In this document: positions 9,857-19,950 of the stretch, piece after piece | Layout: each line of letters starts with the position of its first letter | How positions within the stretch are numbered: the first letter of the stretch is position 1 | NCBI RefSeq assembly: GCF_004681965.1 | Contig: NZ_SMLL01000001.1 | Coordinates: 930,001-994,000 of the forward strand | Source: Ramlibacter rhizophilus | GTDB taxonomy: Bacteria > Pseudomonadota > Gammaproteobacteria > Burkholderiales > Burkholderiaceae_C | Reading direction: 5' to 3' | Length of the DNA stretch: 64,000 nucleotides | Program-made: the position numbers and the translations under genes | Notes under the pieces: model-generated | The model's database searches: none | Seen by the model: only the letters and a program-made list of their open reading frames with translations | What the model was told of the DNA's origin: nothing

Positions 9857-9860
<4 letters not shown>
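7905..9860 (+). CDS. Fused ABC permease (DppC type) and ATPase (DppD type)
   Basis: One 651-residue polypeptide carrying two normally separate subunits. Residues about 1-295 are a DppC-type permease (first helix [18 protein letters not shown], conserved [13 protein letters not shown] loop with [19 protein letters not shown]). An Ala-rich linker lies around residues 300-320. The rest is a dipeptide-type ATPase with Walker A GESGCGKS near residue 361, signature FSGGMAQR, Walker B LLIADEP, the H-loop in ITHDLG and the C-terminal oligopeptide-ATPase Cys cluster (CRFHPRCP). The GTG start at 7905 overlaps the previous stop and there is no stop or frameshift between the halves. Same membrane complex as its neighbours. 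Confidence 0.93.
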
Positions 9861-10884
<1,024 letters not shown>

Positions 10885-10888
<4 letters not shown>

Positions 10889-12228
10889 CCCCCCTCCTGA
10901 TCCGCGGTGCCACCGTGCTCACCATGGACGCGGCCCTGGGCGACCTGCTGGACGCCGACGTGCGCGTGGAGCGCGGCCGCATCACCGCCGTCGGCCATGG
11001 ACTGGCCGACGCCGGCGCCGAGGTGCTCGATGCACACGGCATGCTCCTGCTTCCGGGCCTCATCGATACCCACACCCACATGTGGCAGGGTCCGCTCAAG
11101 GGCCTGGGCGCCGCCATGTGGGGCATGGCGGACTACCACCGCCACATCTTCTCCCTGAGGGAAGCCTTCACGGCCGAGGACATGGCCGACGCCACCTTCG
11201 CCACCGGCGTGGAGATGCTGGACAACGGCATCACCACCGCGCTGGACTTCTGCCACAACGTGATGAGCCCGGCGCATGCCGAGCGCTCGATCGAGGCGCA
11301 CGCCCGCACCGGCCAGCGCGTGCTGTTTGCCTACGGCATGCTGGGCAGCATCGACAAGCTGCAGGCCGAGCACGGCTGGCGCATGGAACAGGTGCGCGGG
11401 CTGGCGCGAACGCAGCCGAGCGATCCCGCGGCCATGGTGCGCCTGGGCGTGGCGCTCGCCTCGCTGGAGTACGCCGGCCTGCCCCTGTTCCGGCAGGAGG
11501 TGGAGCTGGCGCGCGAGCTGGGCCTGCCCATGAGCTTCCACCAGAACGTGGCCGGGCAGGTGCACGAGCTGCACGGGGCGGGGCTGCTCGGGCCGGACCT
11601 GCTGCCGGTGCACTGCAACCCCATCCTGGACGCCGAGCTGGAGCTGGTGGCGCAGGCGGGATGCGGCATCTCCTTCACGCCCGAGAGCGAGGTGGGCGAC
11701 GGCCGCGACACCGCCGTCATCGCCCGTGCCCACCGGCGCGGCATCACGCCCAGCCTGGGCGTGGACGTGCCGTCCCGGGTGGCGCTGGACCTGTTCTCGC
11801 AGATGAAGCTCACCTTCTGGCTGCTGCGCCAGGAGGAAGCCGCCGCCGAGCGCGCCGCCGGACGCTGGCCCCTCGCCCGCTATCCGGGCACGCCGCGCGC
11901 GCAGCCCCGGCACCTGCTGGAGTACGTCACCGTGAACGCAGCGCGCGCCGTGGGACTGGGCGAGGTCCTCGGCCGCGTCGCGCCCGGCTGCCTGGCGGAC
12001 CTGGTCCTGCTGCGTCCCGGCGCGTACGAGCCTTCTCTCGGCGACCCGGCCGCGCACGTGGTGCTGCAGGCCGGCCCGCAGGACGTGGACAGCGTGATCG
12101 TCGGCGGCGCCCTGCGCAAGCGCGGTGGCCGGCTGCTGCACCTGGACCGCGACGAAGCACGCGCCGCGACCCGCCGCGTGCGCGAGCGCCTCTTTCCCGT
12201 GTCCGTCCCCGCCTTGGAGAAACCATGA
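10885..12228 (+). CDS. Metal-dependent amidohydrolase, paralogue B
   Basis: A 447-residue paralogue of the amidohydrolase at 5617, with the same ligand pattern: HTH in DTHTHMWQ, His in MSFHQN, His in LPVHCN and Asp in LGVDVPS. The ATG at 10885 overlaps the ATPase stop. The two copies differ near the active-site loops (for example HQNPPGQ against HQNVAGQ and HANVATD against HCNPILD), which fits divergence in substrate rather than simple dosage. It belongs to the cytoplasmic catabolic part of the operon and is coupled by ATGA overlap to the Bug receptor that follows. Confidence 0.92.
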
Positions 12229-13205
12229 AACGAAGCACCCTGCTGCGCGCCGCCTGCGCGATGGTCCTGGCCGCGCCCTTGCTCCTGCCTGCCGCCCATG
12301 CGCAGGCCTGGCCCACCAAGACCGTGCGCATCGTCCACGGCTTTCCGCCCGGTGGGCCGGTGGACACGCTGGCGCGCCTGGTGGCGGCGCAATTCCCGGA
12401 ACACTTCGGCCAGCAGGCCATCGTGGAAGGCAAGCCCGGCGCGGGCGGCACCATCGGCGCCAACTTCGTCGCCAAGGCGGAGCCGGACGGCTACACCCTC
12501 TTCCTGATGGCCTCGGGCCACTCGGCGGCGCCGGGCCTGTACAAGTCCCTGCCCTTCGACCCGGTGAACGACTACACCATGGTCTCCATGGTGGCGCGCA
12601 GCCCCTTCGCCATCATCGCGGGCCCGGGCTTCAAGGGCAGCACGGTGCAGGACCTGGTGGCCCAGGCCAAGGCCGCGCCCGGCAAGATCGACTACGGCTC
12701 GGGCGGCCAGGGCAGCGGCATGCACCTGGCCGCGGTGCTGTTCCAGTCGCGCGGCGGCGTGCAGCTCACGCACGTGCCCTACAAGGGTGGCGGCGCACCC
12801 GCGCAGGCAGTCGTCGCGGGAGAGGTGCCGATCATCTTCACTTCGCTGGCGGGCATGAGCGGCCACATCGAAAGCGGCCGCGCCAAGGCGCTGGCGGTGA
12901 CCTCGGGTACGCGCTTTCCCGGCATGCCCAACATTCCCACCATCGCCGAGACCGTGCTCCCCGGCTTCGACGTGAGCGCCTGGTATGCGCTGGCCGGCCC
13001 GAAGAACCTGCCGCCGGACGTCGTCACCCGCCTGAACGCCATGGTGCAGGCCACCCTCGCCAAGCCCGCCATCCAGCAGACGCTGCGGGCCCAGGCCGCC
13101 GAACCCTGGCCCAGCTCCGCGCGCGAGGCGCAGGAGTTCCTGGCCACGGACGTGGCGCGCTGGACCCGCGTGATCCGCGACGAGAACATCACCACCGGCA
13201 ACTGA
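12225..13205 (+). CDS. Bug-family (TctC-like) solute receptor
   Basis: A 326-residue periplasmic substrate-binding protein of the tripartite tricarboxylate transporter receptor family. Seen: a Sec signal peptide ending near AHAQA and the family motifs [41 protein letters not shown] and HVPYKGG. The ATG overlaps the amidohydrolase stop. No TctA/TctB membrane partners occur in the window; orphan Bug proteins are usual in this group of bacteria. It probably captures an acidic or aromatic metabolite related to the pathway. Confidence 0.94.
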   Translation: MKRSTLLRAACAMVLAAPLLLPAAHAQAWPTKTVRIVHGFPPGGPVDTLARLVAAQFPEHFGQQAIVEGKPGAGGTIGANFVAKAEPDGYTLFLMASGHSAAPGLYKSLPFDPVNDYTMVSMVARSPFAIIAGPGFKGSTVQDLVAQAKAAPGKIDYGSGGQGSGMHLAAVLFQSRGGVQLTHVPYKGGGAPAQAVVAGEVPIIFTSLAGMSGHIESGRAKALAVTSGTRFPGMPNIPTIAETVLPGFDVSAWYALAGPKNLPPDVVTRLNAMVQATLAKPAIQQTLRAQAAEPWPSSAREAQEFLATDVARWTRVIRDENITTGN

Positions 13206-13234
13206 GGCCGGCAACTTCAGAAGGAGACGAAGCG

Positions 13235-14230
13235 ATGAACGGCCCGACCCTGATGAACCGCCGGCACGTGCTGGCAGCACTTGTCGCCACCGGCAGCAGC
13301 CCACTGGCCTTCGGCCAGTCCGCACCCGCCGACTATCCCCGCCAGCCGGTGAAGGTGATGCTGGGCTTTCCGCCCGGTGGCGGCGTGGACATCACCACCC
13401 GCCTGCTGGCCCAGGGCCTGGCCGACAGCACCGGCAAGACCTTCATCGTCGAGAACCGCCCCGGCGCAGGGGGGACCCTGGCCGCGGGTCAGGTCGCCAA
13501 GGCCGAGCCGGACGGCCACACCCTGTTCCTCATGGCCTCCGGCCACAGCATCGCGCCGGCGCTGTACAAGAACCTCAGCTACGACAGCGTGGGCGACTTC
13601 AGCATGATCTCCATGGTCACGCGCTTTCCCTTCGGCATCGCGGTCGCGGGCTCGTCCCCGATCAAGAGCCTGTCCGAGCTGATGAAGATGGCGCGCGAGA
13701 AGCCGCAGTCCGTGACGATGGGCCATGCCGGCGTGGGCACGGGCATGCACCTGGCGGGGGCGCTGCTGCAGAACCGCACCGGCGTGCGCTTCACCGAGGT
13801 GCCCTACAAGGGCGGCAACCTCGCCCCCATGGCCGCCGCGGCCGGCGAAATCGCTGCCGTCTACGACAACCTCGCCGGCATGGATCCGCTGATCCAGAGC
13901 GGGCGCCTGCGCCTGCTCGCCGTGAGCAGCGGCCAGCGCTGGCGCACCCTGCCCGATGTGCCCACGGTGGCCGAGGTCATCGGCGACAGCTACGAGGTCA
14001 TGGGCTGGACCGCGCTGGCCGGGCCCAAGGGCATGCCCGCGCCGGTGGTGAACTACCTGGCCGCAGAGACGGCCAAGGTCATGGCCCGCCAGGACGTGAT
14101 CGACCGGCTGGCCCGCCAGGGACTGGGCGCCGTGAGCTCCACGCCCGCGGAAGCCAGTCGCGTTCTCGCCAGCGAAGTGGCGCGGTGGCAGAAACTGGTG
14201 CGCGAGGAAAACATCAGCGTCGGAGGCTGA
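13235..14230 (+). CDS. Bug-family (TctC-like) solute receptor, second copy
   Basis: A 331-residue periplasmic receptor of the same family as the preceding gene and its likely duplicate (shared blocks such as LFLMASGHS and VPYKGG). Seen: an N-terminal NRRHVLAAL segment reminiscent of a Tat signal, then FPPGGGVDITTRLL and [21 protein letters not shown] clear AAGGAG ribosome site lies upstream of the ATG at 13235; an internal ATG at 13253 (MNRRH) is a possible alternative. It is the last gene of the island and may bind a related ligand. Confidence 0.93.
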   Translation: MNGPTLMNRRHVLAALVATGSSPLAFGQSAPADYPRQPVKVMLGFPPGGGVDITTRLLAQGLADSTGKTFIVENRPGAGGTLAAGQVAKAEPDGHTLFLMASGHSIAPALYKNLSYDSVGDFSMISMVTRFPFGIAVAGSSPIKSLSELMKMAREKPQSVTMGHAGVGTGMHLAGALLQNRTGVRFTEVPYKGGNLAPMAAAAGEIAAVYDNLAGMDPLIQSGRLRLLAVSSGQRWRTLPDVPTVAEVIGDSYEVMGWTALAGPKGMPAPVVNYLAAETAKVMARQDVIDRLARQGLGAVSSTPAEASRVLASEVARWQKLVREENISVGG

Positions 14231-14287
14231 GCCGGCGGCTGCAGGCTCGGGGCAGCACAATCGCGGCTGCACCCTACCCTGCGCCCC

Positions 14288-14734
14288 ATGCACCAGCTCC
14301 TCCTCTTCTTCCACCTTGCCGGCGCCATCTTCTGGATGGGCGGCATGGGATTCATGCTTCTGGCCCTGCGCCCCGCGGCGGCCGCGACCTTGCAGCCGCC
14401 GGAGCGCGTGCGCCTGCTCAGCGATGCACTGCGACGCTTCTTCGTGGTGGTGGGCGTCGCCATCGGCGTGCTGCTGCTCACGGGCGGCCTGCTGATGGCC
14501 GCGGCAGGCGGCCGGGGGCTGCCTCCCGGCTGGCATGCCATGGCGGGCATCGGCGTCCTCATGATGCTGCTGTTCGCCCACATCGTGGCGGCACCCTACC
14601 GCCGCCTGCGCGCTGCGGTGGCCGCGTCCCAGTGGCCCGAGGGCGCCCGCCGCCTGGGGCAGATCGCGCTGTTCGTGCGGATCAATTTCGCCCTGGGCTG
14701 GGTCGCGATCGCGGCCGTGGTGTTCTGGCGCTGA
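14288..14734 (+). CDS. CopD-like integral membrane protein
   Basis: A 148-residue, four-helix hydrophobic protein. The start LLLFFHLAGAIFWMGGMGF is characteristic of the CopD family and related membrane domains, with a His in the first helix and Met residues that could take part in copper transfer or haem binding. It opens the metal-resistance region. CopD proteins are associated with copper uptake across the inner membrane. The family assignment rests on the first-helix pattern and the context; the protein is short compared with full CopD, as many stand-alone members are. Confidence 0.7.
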   Translation: MHQLLLFFHLAGAIFWMGGMGFMLLALRPAAAATLQPPERVRLLSDALRRFFVVVGVAIGVLLLTGGLLMAAAGGRGLPPGWHAMAGIGVLMMLLFAHIVAAPYRRLRAAVAASQWPEGARRLGQIALFVRINFALGWVAIAAVVFWR

Positions 14735-14786
14735 GTTCTTGCGGCCACGGGCGCCGCGAAGACCACTCGGCATAGAATCGCTGCCC

Positions 14787-15239
14787 ATGTCGCGCTGTCG
14801 CCTCTTCCTGGCCTGGCTGCTCCTGCTGGCATTGCCCCTGCAGGGGCTCGCCGCTGCCGGAATGCAGGCCTGCATCGAGGCCGCCCAGTTCGCGACGGTC
14901 GCGGCCGCCGAGGTCGCGGCCGGTTCAGGGCACGGCAAGCACCACCAGGCCGGTCCATCGCAGCGGGATGCGCAGCACGACGGCCACCACGCCGGACACG
15001 CCGATGCGCAGCACGACGATGCGCATGCCCATGCTGCACCGGACGTCCCCCCGCCCTTGCTGAGCCTCGATGCCGGCCATGGCTGCAGCCTGTGCGCGGC
15101 CACCTGCCACGGCGTGGCCGTGGCCACCGAGAGCCGTGCCGAAGTCCTCGCCGCCGCGCCCCGGGTTCCCGCACCCGAGCCGCAGCCCTGGGGCGAGGGC
15201 CGCGCTCCGGCCCTGCCCGACAAACCTCCTCGCGCCTGA
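14787..15239 (+). CDS. Exported histidine-rich protein (DUF2946-like)
   Basis: A 150-residue protein with a Sec signal peptide (about residues 1-24, core FLAWLLLLALPLQGLA), a central His/Asp-rich stretch with more than fifteen His residues, and a Cys-containing segment (CSLCAATC) like that of DUF2946 proteins. It probably binds copper or another metal in the periplasm. A TAGAAT element at 14773-14778 just upstream could be a -10 box, but no good -35 is visible. The ATG at 14787 gives the signal peptide; an earlier in-frame start at 14739 would add unrelated Arg-rich sequence. Confidence 0.65.
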   Translation: MSRCRLFLAWLLLLALPLQGLAAAGMQACIEAAQFATVAAAEVAAGSGHGKHHQAGPSQRDAQHDGHHAGHADAQHDDAHAHAAPDVPPPLLSLDAGHGCSLCAATCHGVAVATESRAEVLAAAPRVPAPEPQPWGEGRAPALPDKPPRA

Positions 15240-15328
15240 GTGGCGGCGGCCCTCGCGGCCGCCTCGCACCCTCCTGCCCGGTCGCCTCATGCGCCCGCGG
15301 CACCCCATGGCATTCCGAGGAGTCCACC

Positions 15329-15652
15329 TTGATCACCGTTCCCTCGCCGTCCTGGCCCCTGGCGCTGCTGGCCGCTGCCCTCGCAGCGCCCGCAGGGGCC
15401 CAGCAGGCCCCCGTCCCCGCCCCCCTGCCCGGGCACTCGCCGCTGCAGGACTACCAGCGCTTCCAGGACGCACCCGTGCGGCCCTGGAAGGAATCCAACG
15501 ACACCGTGGGCCGCATCGGCGGCTGGCGCGCCTATGCGCGCGAGGCGCAGGCGCCCGAGCCGGCCGCTCCGGGCGGGAACGCACCCGGCACGGCCAATCC
15601 ACCCCAGGCACCCGCGCCGTCCCGGCCGGCGGGTGCGCACCGCCACCACTAG
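15329..15652 (+). CDS. Small exported hypothetical protein of the copper cluster
   Basis: A 107-residue protein beginning with a TTG codon; a GAGGAG ribosome site six bases upstream (15317-15322) decides this start. Seen: a signal peptide (core PLALLAAALAAPAGA, cleavage before QQ), a middle segment with the conserved-looking LQDYQRFQD and VGRIGGWRAYAREAQ, then a Pro/Ala-rich tail ending in HRHH. It lies 9 bp upstream of the TolC-like gene and is probably co-translated with it. Function not known; a periplasmic accessory of the adjacent outer-membrane protein is a guess. Confidence 0.6.
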   Translation: MITVPSPSWPLALLAAALAAPAGAQQAPVPAPLPGHSPLQDYQRFQDAPVRPWKESNDTVGRIGGWRAYAREAQAPEPAAPGGNAPGTANPPQAPAPSRPAGAHRHH

Positions 15653-15661
15653 GGGGGCAGC

Positions 15662-17092
15662 ATGGCCTTTATTCCATGGCGACTCGGCGCGACCGCCGGC
15701 GCCGCGATGCTGCTGGCCGGTTGCGCCACCGTGGACATCGACCGCACGCTGGCCGACACCGGTCGGCTCACCGCCGAGGTCACGCAGGGCGCCCCGCTCG
15801 CCCTGGCGCGCACCGACGCCCAGCGCGACGAGCGTGATCGGCTGGCGAGCGGCCTGCTGGCCCAGCCGCTGGGCCCTGCCGAGGCCGTGCAGCTCGCACT
15901 GGCCACCAGCCCGGCCTTCCAGGCGCTGCTGGCGCAGGCCTGGGATGCCGAAGCGCGCGCCGCGCGGGGTGGCCGCATCGCCAACCCGGTTTTCAGTTTC
16001 GAGCGCTTTCGCATCGCCGATGAGCTGGAGATCAGCCGCATGCTGTCCTTCGGTCTCCTGGACCTGCTCACCCTGCCCCAGCGGCACGCCCTGGCGCAGG
16101 GCCGCATGGCGCTGGCTCGCGCCGAGCTCGCGTCTTCCGTGGTCGAGCACGTCTCGGGCGTGCGCCAGGCCTGGGTGCGCGCGGTGGCGGCGCGGGAGGT
16201 GCTGGGCTATGCCCGCCAGGTGCAGGAAAGCGCCGAGGCGGCAGCCGAACTTGCGCGCCGCATGCAGCAGGCCGGCAACTTCAACCGGCTGGAGCGGGCG
16301 CGGCAGCAGGCCTTCTATGCCGATGCTGCGGCGCGGCTCGCGATCGCCTCCCATGCCGCCACCGCGGCGCGCGAGGAGCTGGTGCGGCGCCTCGGCCTCA
16401 CGCCCGCGCAGGCGTCCGCGCTCAAGCTGCCCGAGCGCCTGCCGGACGTGCCGGCTTCGCCGCGTCCCGTTCAGTCCCTCACGGAGCAGGCCATGACGCA
16501 ACGGCTCGACGTTCAGCTGGCACGCCTGCAGCTCGCGCAGGCCGGTCGCGCCCAGGGCCTGGACCTGCTCGGCGCCCTCTTCGACACCGAGCTGGGCCTG
16601 CGCCGCGAGACGGTGTTCGACAACGCCGATGGCACGCGAAGCACCGGCCGAGGCTTCGAGCTGAGCCTGCGGGTGCCGCTCTTCGACTGGGGCGGTCCGC
16701 TGCGCGCTTCGATGAACGCGCAGTCCCTGGCCGCCGCCAACGGCTACGAGGCGGTGGTGCGGTCTGCGGCCTCGCAACTGCGCGAGGCGTACTCGGGGTA
16801 CCGCACCGCCTGGGACCTGGCGCGCCACTACCGCGAGGAAGTGGTTCCGCTGCGCAGGACCATCTCCGAAGAGAACCTGCTTCGCTACAACGGCATGCTG
16901 ATCGGCGTCTTCGAGCTGCTGGCGGACCAGCGCGAGCAGGTCGCCGCGGTGCAGGCCGCCATCGAGGCGCAGCAGCAGTTCTGGCTGGCCGACGCGGCCT
17001 TGTCCGCCAGCCTGGTCGGCCGCCCGCTCGGCGCATCCCCCATCACGTCTTCCGCAGCGCCGGCCGAGGCCGCAGCGGGCGGCGGGCACTGA
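15662..17092 (+). CDS. TolC-family outer membrane lipoprotein
   Basis: A 476-residue TolC/OprM-like efflux duct. Seen: a signal peptide with lipobox LLAGC (Cys about residue 21), long amphipathic alpha-helical stretches arranged as two repeats and the internal beta-barrel strands typical of the family (GFELSLRVPLFDWGG). It forms an outer-membrane trimer in known relatives. Unusually for a metal-resistance locus, no RND pump or membrane-fusion protein is encoded next to it. It sits between a small exported protein and the multicopper oxidase, so a role in copper export or periplasmic detoxification is likely. Confidence 0.88.
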   Translation: MAFIPWRLGATAGAAMLLAGCATVDIDRTLADTGRLTAEVTQGAPLALARTDAQRDERDRLASGLLAQPLGPAEAVQLALATSPAFQALLAQAWDAEARAARGGRIANPVFSFERFRIADELEISRMLSFGLLDLLTLPQRHALAQGRMALARAELASSVVEHVSGVRQAWVRAVAAREVLGYARQVQESAEAAAELARRMQQAGNFNRLERARQQAFYADAAARLAIASHAATAAREELVRRLGLTPAQASALKLPERLPDVPASPRPVQSLTEQAMTQRLDVQLARLQLAQAGRAQGLDLLGALFDTELGLRRETVFDNADGTRSTGRGFELSLRVPLFDWGGPLRASMNAQSLAAANGYEAVVRSAASQLREAYSGYRTAWDLARHYREEVVPLRRTISEENLLRYNGMLIGVFELLADQREQVAAVQAAIEAQQQFWLADAALSASLVGRPLGASPITSSAAPAEAAAGGGH

Positions 17093-17111
17093 AAACAGGA
17101 GCACCACTTCC

Positions 17112-18530
17112 ATGACAAGCAGACGCAGTTTCCTCAGCGGCGCCGGCGCGATCACCGGTGCCGTCGCAGCCGCCTCGGTGAGCAAGGTGGCCCTGGCCGC
17201 CCTGCCCGAGCCGGTGCTCCAGACGCGGCCCGACACCATGCCGCCCCTGAGCCCGCCGACCGGGCGCCCCTACAACCCCGTGGTCACCCTCAACGGCTGG
17301 ACCCTGCCCTGGCGCATGAACAACGGCGTCAAGGAATTCCACCTGGTCGCCGAACCCGTGGTGCGCGAGATGGCGCCCGGCATGAAGGCGCACCTGTGGG
17401 GCTACAACGGCCAGTCGCCCGGGCCCACCATCGAGGTGGTCGAGGGAGACCGGGTGCGCATCTTCGTGACGAACAAGCTGCCCGAGCACACCAGCGTGCA
17501 CTGGCACGGGCAGCGCCTTCCCAGTGGCATGGACGGCGTGACCGGCCTCACCCAACCCGGCATTCCGGCCGGCAGGACCTTCGTGTACGAGTTCACCGCC
17601 CGGCGGCCCGGCACCTTCATGTACCACCCGCACGGCGACGAGATGGTGCAGATGGCCATGGGCATGATGGGCTTCTGGGTCACGCACCCGAAGGAGCGCC
17701 ACCCGCTCATCGCGCCGGTGGAGCGCGACTTCGTCTGGCTGCTCTCGGCTTTCGACATCGAGCCGGGCGCCTACACCCCCAAGGTGATGACCATGCTGGA
17801 CTTCAACCTCTGGACCTTCAACAGCCGCATCTTTCCCGGCATCGACTCCCTGAACGTGCGCCTGGGCGACCGGGTGCGCCTGCGCGTGGGCAACCTCACC
17901 ATGACCAACCACCCGATCCACGTGCATGGGCACGAGTTCGAGGTGACGGGCACCGATGGAGGCCCCACGCCCAAGGCCAGCCGCTGGCCGGAGGTGACGA
18001 CGGACATCGCCGTGGGCCAGATGCGCCAGGTGGAGTTCATCGCCGACGAGCCGGGCGACTGGGCCCTGCACTGCCACAAGAGCCACCACACCATGAACGC
18101 CATGGGCCACGACGTGCCGACGATGATCGGCGTGGACCACCGCGACGTGGTGCGCAAGATCACGAAGCTGGTGCCCGACTACATGGTCATGGGCGAGCGC
18201 GGCATGGCCGACATGGCCGAGATGGAGATGCCGCTGCCGGACAACACCATTCCGATGATGACCGGGCAAGGTCCCTTCGGCAGCGTGGAGATGGGCGGCA
18301 TGTTCACGGTGCTCAAGGTGCGCGCCGACCAGAAGCCGGGCCACTACACGGACCCCGGCTGGTTCGCGCATCCTCCCGGCACCGTGGCCCACGAGTTCAC
18401 CGGCGCCGCCCCCGCCACGACACAGGCCCCGGCGCCCGCCGGCGGCTCCATGCCCGCGACCCCGCGGCCCCCGGTCGAAGTGCAGGTGCGCAAGCCCGGC
18501 GCCGGCCGGTCCGGACATTCGAACCATTGA
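17112..18530 (+). CDS. Multicopper oxidase, Tat-exported
   Basis: A 472-residue copper oxidase, probably periplasmic. Seen: a Tat signal (TSRRSFLSGAG), then all four copper-binding signatures in order: HWHG near residue 131, HPHG near 175, HPIHVHGHEF, and HCH-xxx-H-xxxx-M (HCHKSHHTMNAM), which supplies the type-1 Cys, His and Met plus the trinuclear ligands. Met-rich stretches (MADMAEMEM and others) after the last site are typical of cuprous oxidases. Family knowledge: oxidises Cu(I) to less toxic Cu(II). The C-terminus ends in a Pro/Ala-rich tail. It is followed 14 bp later by the cupredoxin. Confidence 0.95.
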   Translation: MTSRRSFLSGAGAITGAVAAASVSKVALAALPEPVLQTRPDTMPPLSPPTGRPYNPVVTLNGWTLPWRMNNGVKEFHLVAEPVVREMAPGMKAHLWGYNGQSPGPTIEVVEGDRVRIFVTNKLPEHTSVHWHGQRLPSGMDGVTGLTQPGIPAGRTFVYEFTARRPGTFMYHPHGDEMVQMAMGMMGFWVTHPKERHPLIAPVERDFVWLLSAFDIEPGAYTPKVMTMLDFNLWTFNSRIFPGIDSLNVRLGDRVRLRVGNLTMTNHPIHVHGHEFEVTGTDGGPTPKASRWPEVTTDIAVGQMRQVEFIADEPGDWALHCHKSHHTMNAMGHDVPTMIGVDHRDVVRKITKLVPDYMVMGERGMADMAEMEMPLPDNTIPMMTGQGPFGSVEMGGMFTVLKVRADQKPGHYTDPGWFAHPPGTVAHEFTGAAPATTQAPAPAGGSMPATPRPPVEVQVRKPGAGRSGHSNH

Positions 18531-18544
18531 TCCAGGAGCGATCC

Positions 18545-19060
18545 ATGACCCTGCAACGACACTTCCTCGCCGCGGCCCTGGCGGCCCTCGCCCTCGCGGC
18601 GCATGCCCACGCCCCGGGCGCCGCGACCGGCAAGCACTCGTCCGCCGCGATGCAGCCCGCCGAGCAGCAGCCCTGGGGCATCGCCGGCGAGGCCCGCGCC
18701 GCGCGACGCACCATCGACATCGACATGCGCGACTCCATGCGCTTCTCGCCCGCGCACATCGAGGTGCGCGAGGGCGAGACGGTGCGCCTGCGCGTGAAGA
18801 ACGCCGGCAAGGCGATGCACGAGCTGGTGATCGGCACCCGCGCCGCGCTGGACGAGCATGCCGCGCTGATGAAGAAGCACCGTGGCATGGAGCACGACGA
18901 ACCCCACATGGCCCATGTGGCGCCGGATCGCACGGGCGAGCTGGTGTGGAACTTCAACCGCCCGGGCGATTTCCATTTCGCCTGTCTCATTCCAGGCCAC
19001 TACGACGCCGGCATGACCGGCACCATCCGGGTGGTCCCCACCCAAGGAGCAAAGCAATGA
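18545..19060 (+). CDS. Cupredoxin-like copper-binding protein
   Basis: A 171-residue exported blue-copper-type protein. Seen: a signal peptide (core LAAALAALALAAHAHA), a His-containing linker, then a plastocyanin/azurin-like domain with type-1 copper ligands His in AMHELV, and Cys, His and Met in FACLIPGHYDAGM. A long loop between the first ligand and the core carries His and Met (KKHRGMEHDEPHMAH). Probably a periplasmic copper carrier or electron partner for the upstream oxidase. Its stop overlaps the DUF411 start (ATGA). Confidence 0.9.
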   Translation: MTLQRHFLAAALAALALAAHAHAPGAATGKHSSAAMQPAEQQPWGIAGEARAARRTIDIDMRDSMRFSPAHIEVREGETVRLRVKNAGKAMHELVIGTRAALDEHAALMKKHRGMEHDEPHMAHVAPDRTGELVWNFNRPGDFHFACLIPGHYDAGMTGTIRVVPTQGAKQ

Positions 19061-19548
19061 TCGACAAGACGACGATGCCGCGCCGCGGCTTCCTGGCCAC
19101 CGTGGCCGCCCTGGCCGCCGCGCCCGCGCTGGGCCGCGCCGCCTCGCCCGCGAAAGCGGTCCCGGTCGAGGTCTGGAAAGACCCGAACTGCGGCTGCTGC
19201 GGCGACTGGGTGAAGCACCTGGAGGACAACGGCTTCCAGGTCAAGGTGAACGACGTGGGCAACACGGCCGCGCGCAGCCGCCTGGGGATCGATCCGCGCT
19301 ACGGCTCCTGCCACACGGCGCTGGTCGAGGGCTACGCCATCGAAGGGCACGTGCCCGCGGCCGACATCCTCCGCCTCCTCCGCGAGAAGCCGCAGGCCCT
19401 GGGGCTCGCCGTGCCCGGCATGCCCGTGGGTTCGCCGGGCATGGACGACCCTGCCTACGGCGGGCGACGCGACGCCTACAAGGTCCTGCTGCTGGCGCGC
19501 GACGGCAGTTCGCGCGTGTGGCAGGCCTACCCGGGGAACAAGGCATGA
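19057..19548 (+). CDS. DUF411 family metal-binding protein
   Basis: A 163-residue exported protein of the DUF411 family. Seen: a Tat-like signal (MPRRGFLATVA), then the hallmark DPNCGCCGDWVKHL with a CxCC metal/thiol site, and the conserved GSCHTA and YAIEGHVPA blocks. Family members occur with copper and silver resistance genes and are thought to bind metal in the periplasm; the mechanism is not established. Overlaps both neighbours (ATGA at each end), so cupredoxin, DUF411 and CusF-like proteins are made together. Confidence 0.88.
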   Translation: MIDKTTMPRRGFLATVAALAAAPALGRAASPAKAVPVEVWKDPNCGCCGDWVKHLEDNGFQVKVNDVGNTAARSRLGIDPRYGSCHTALVEGYAIEGHVPAADILRLLREKPQALGLAVPGMPVGSPGMDDPAYGGRRDAYKVLLLARDGSSRVWQAYPGNKA

Positions 19549-19883
19549 ACGCGCGCGCCCTGCTGGTCATGCTGGCCCTCGGGACCGGCGCCTGGACGGT
19601 CCAGGCCCAGACACCGCCGCCCGACCCGACCGTCCCGGCCGCCTCGGCGCCCGCCGAGGCCGACTGGACCGAGGGCGAGGTGCGCCGGGTGGACGCCGCA
19701 GCCGGCAAGCTCACCCTGCGCCACGGGCCGATCCGTCACCTGGACATGCCCGGCATGACCATGGTGTTCCGCGCCGCCGAACCCCAGCTGCTGGACGGCC
19801 TCAAGACCGGCGACAAGGTGCGCTTCAAGGCGACCGAGTCCCAGGGGCAGTACACGGTGACGGCGCTGGAGCCGGTGCGCTGA
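19545..19883 (+). CDS. CusF-like periplasmic copper-binding protein
   Basis: A 112-residue exported protein. Seen: a signal peptide ending near VQAQT and the small OB-like CusF fold with HLDMPGMTMVF carrying the His and two Met that coordinate Cu(I), followed by LLDGLKTGDKVRF. In known systems CusF hands Cu(I)/Ag(I) to an RND efflux complex, none of which is encoded here. Last gene of the plus-strand metal cluster. Confidence 0.88.
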   Translation: MNARALLVMLALGTGAWTVQAQTPPPDPTVPAASAPAEADWTEGEVRRVDAAAGKLTLRHGPIRHLDMPGMTMVFRAAEPQLLDGLKTGDKVRFKATESQGQYTVTALEPVR

Positions 19884-19906
19884 AAAGCGCGCTGGGGCCC
19901 GCACTC

Positions 19907-19946
19907 CCGTTCGCCCTGAGCGCGTCGAAGGGCCCAGCCCGAACGG
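19907..19946. repeat. REP-like intergenic palindromic repeat
   Basis: Between convergent genes lies a nested inverted repeat: outer arms CCGTTCG (19907-19913) and CGAACGG (19940-19946), inner arms GCCCT and AGGGC. The core CGCCCTGAG...GTCGAAGGGC matches a motif I recognise as widespread in beta- and gammaproteobacterial intergenic regions. It can fold into a hairpin and may serve as a bidirectional transcription end. Confidence 0.6.
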
Positions 19947-19950
19947 TGCC

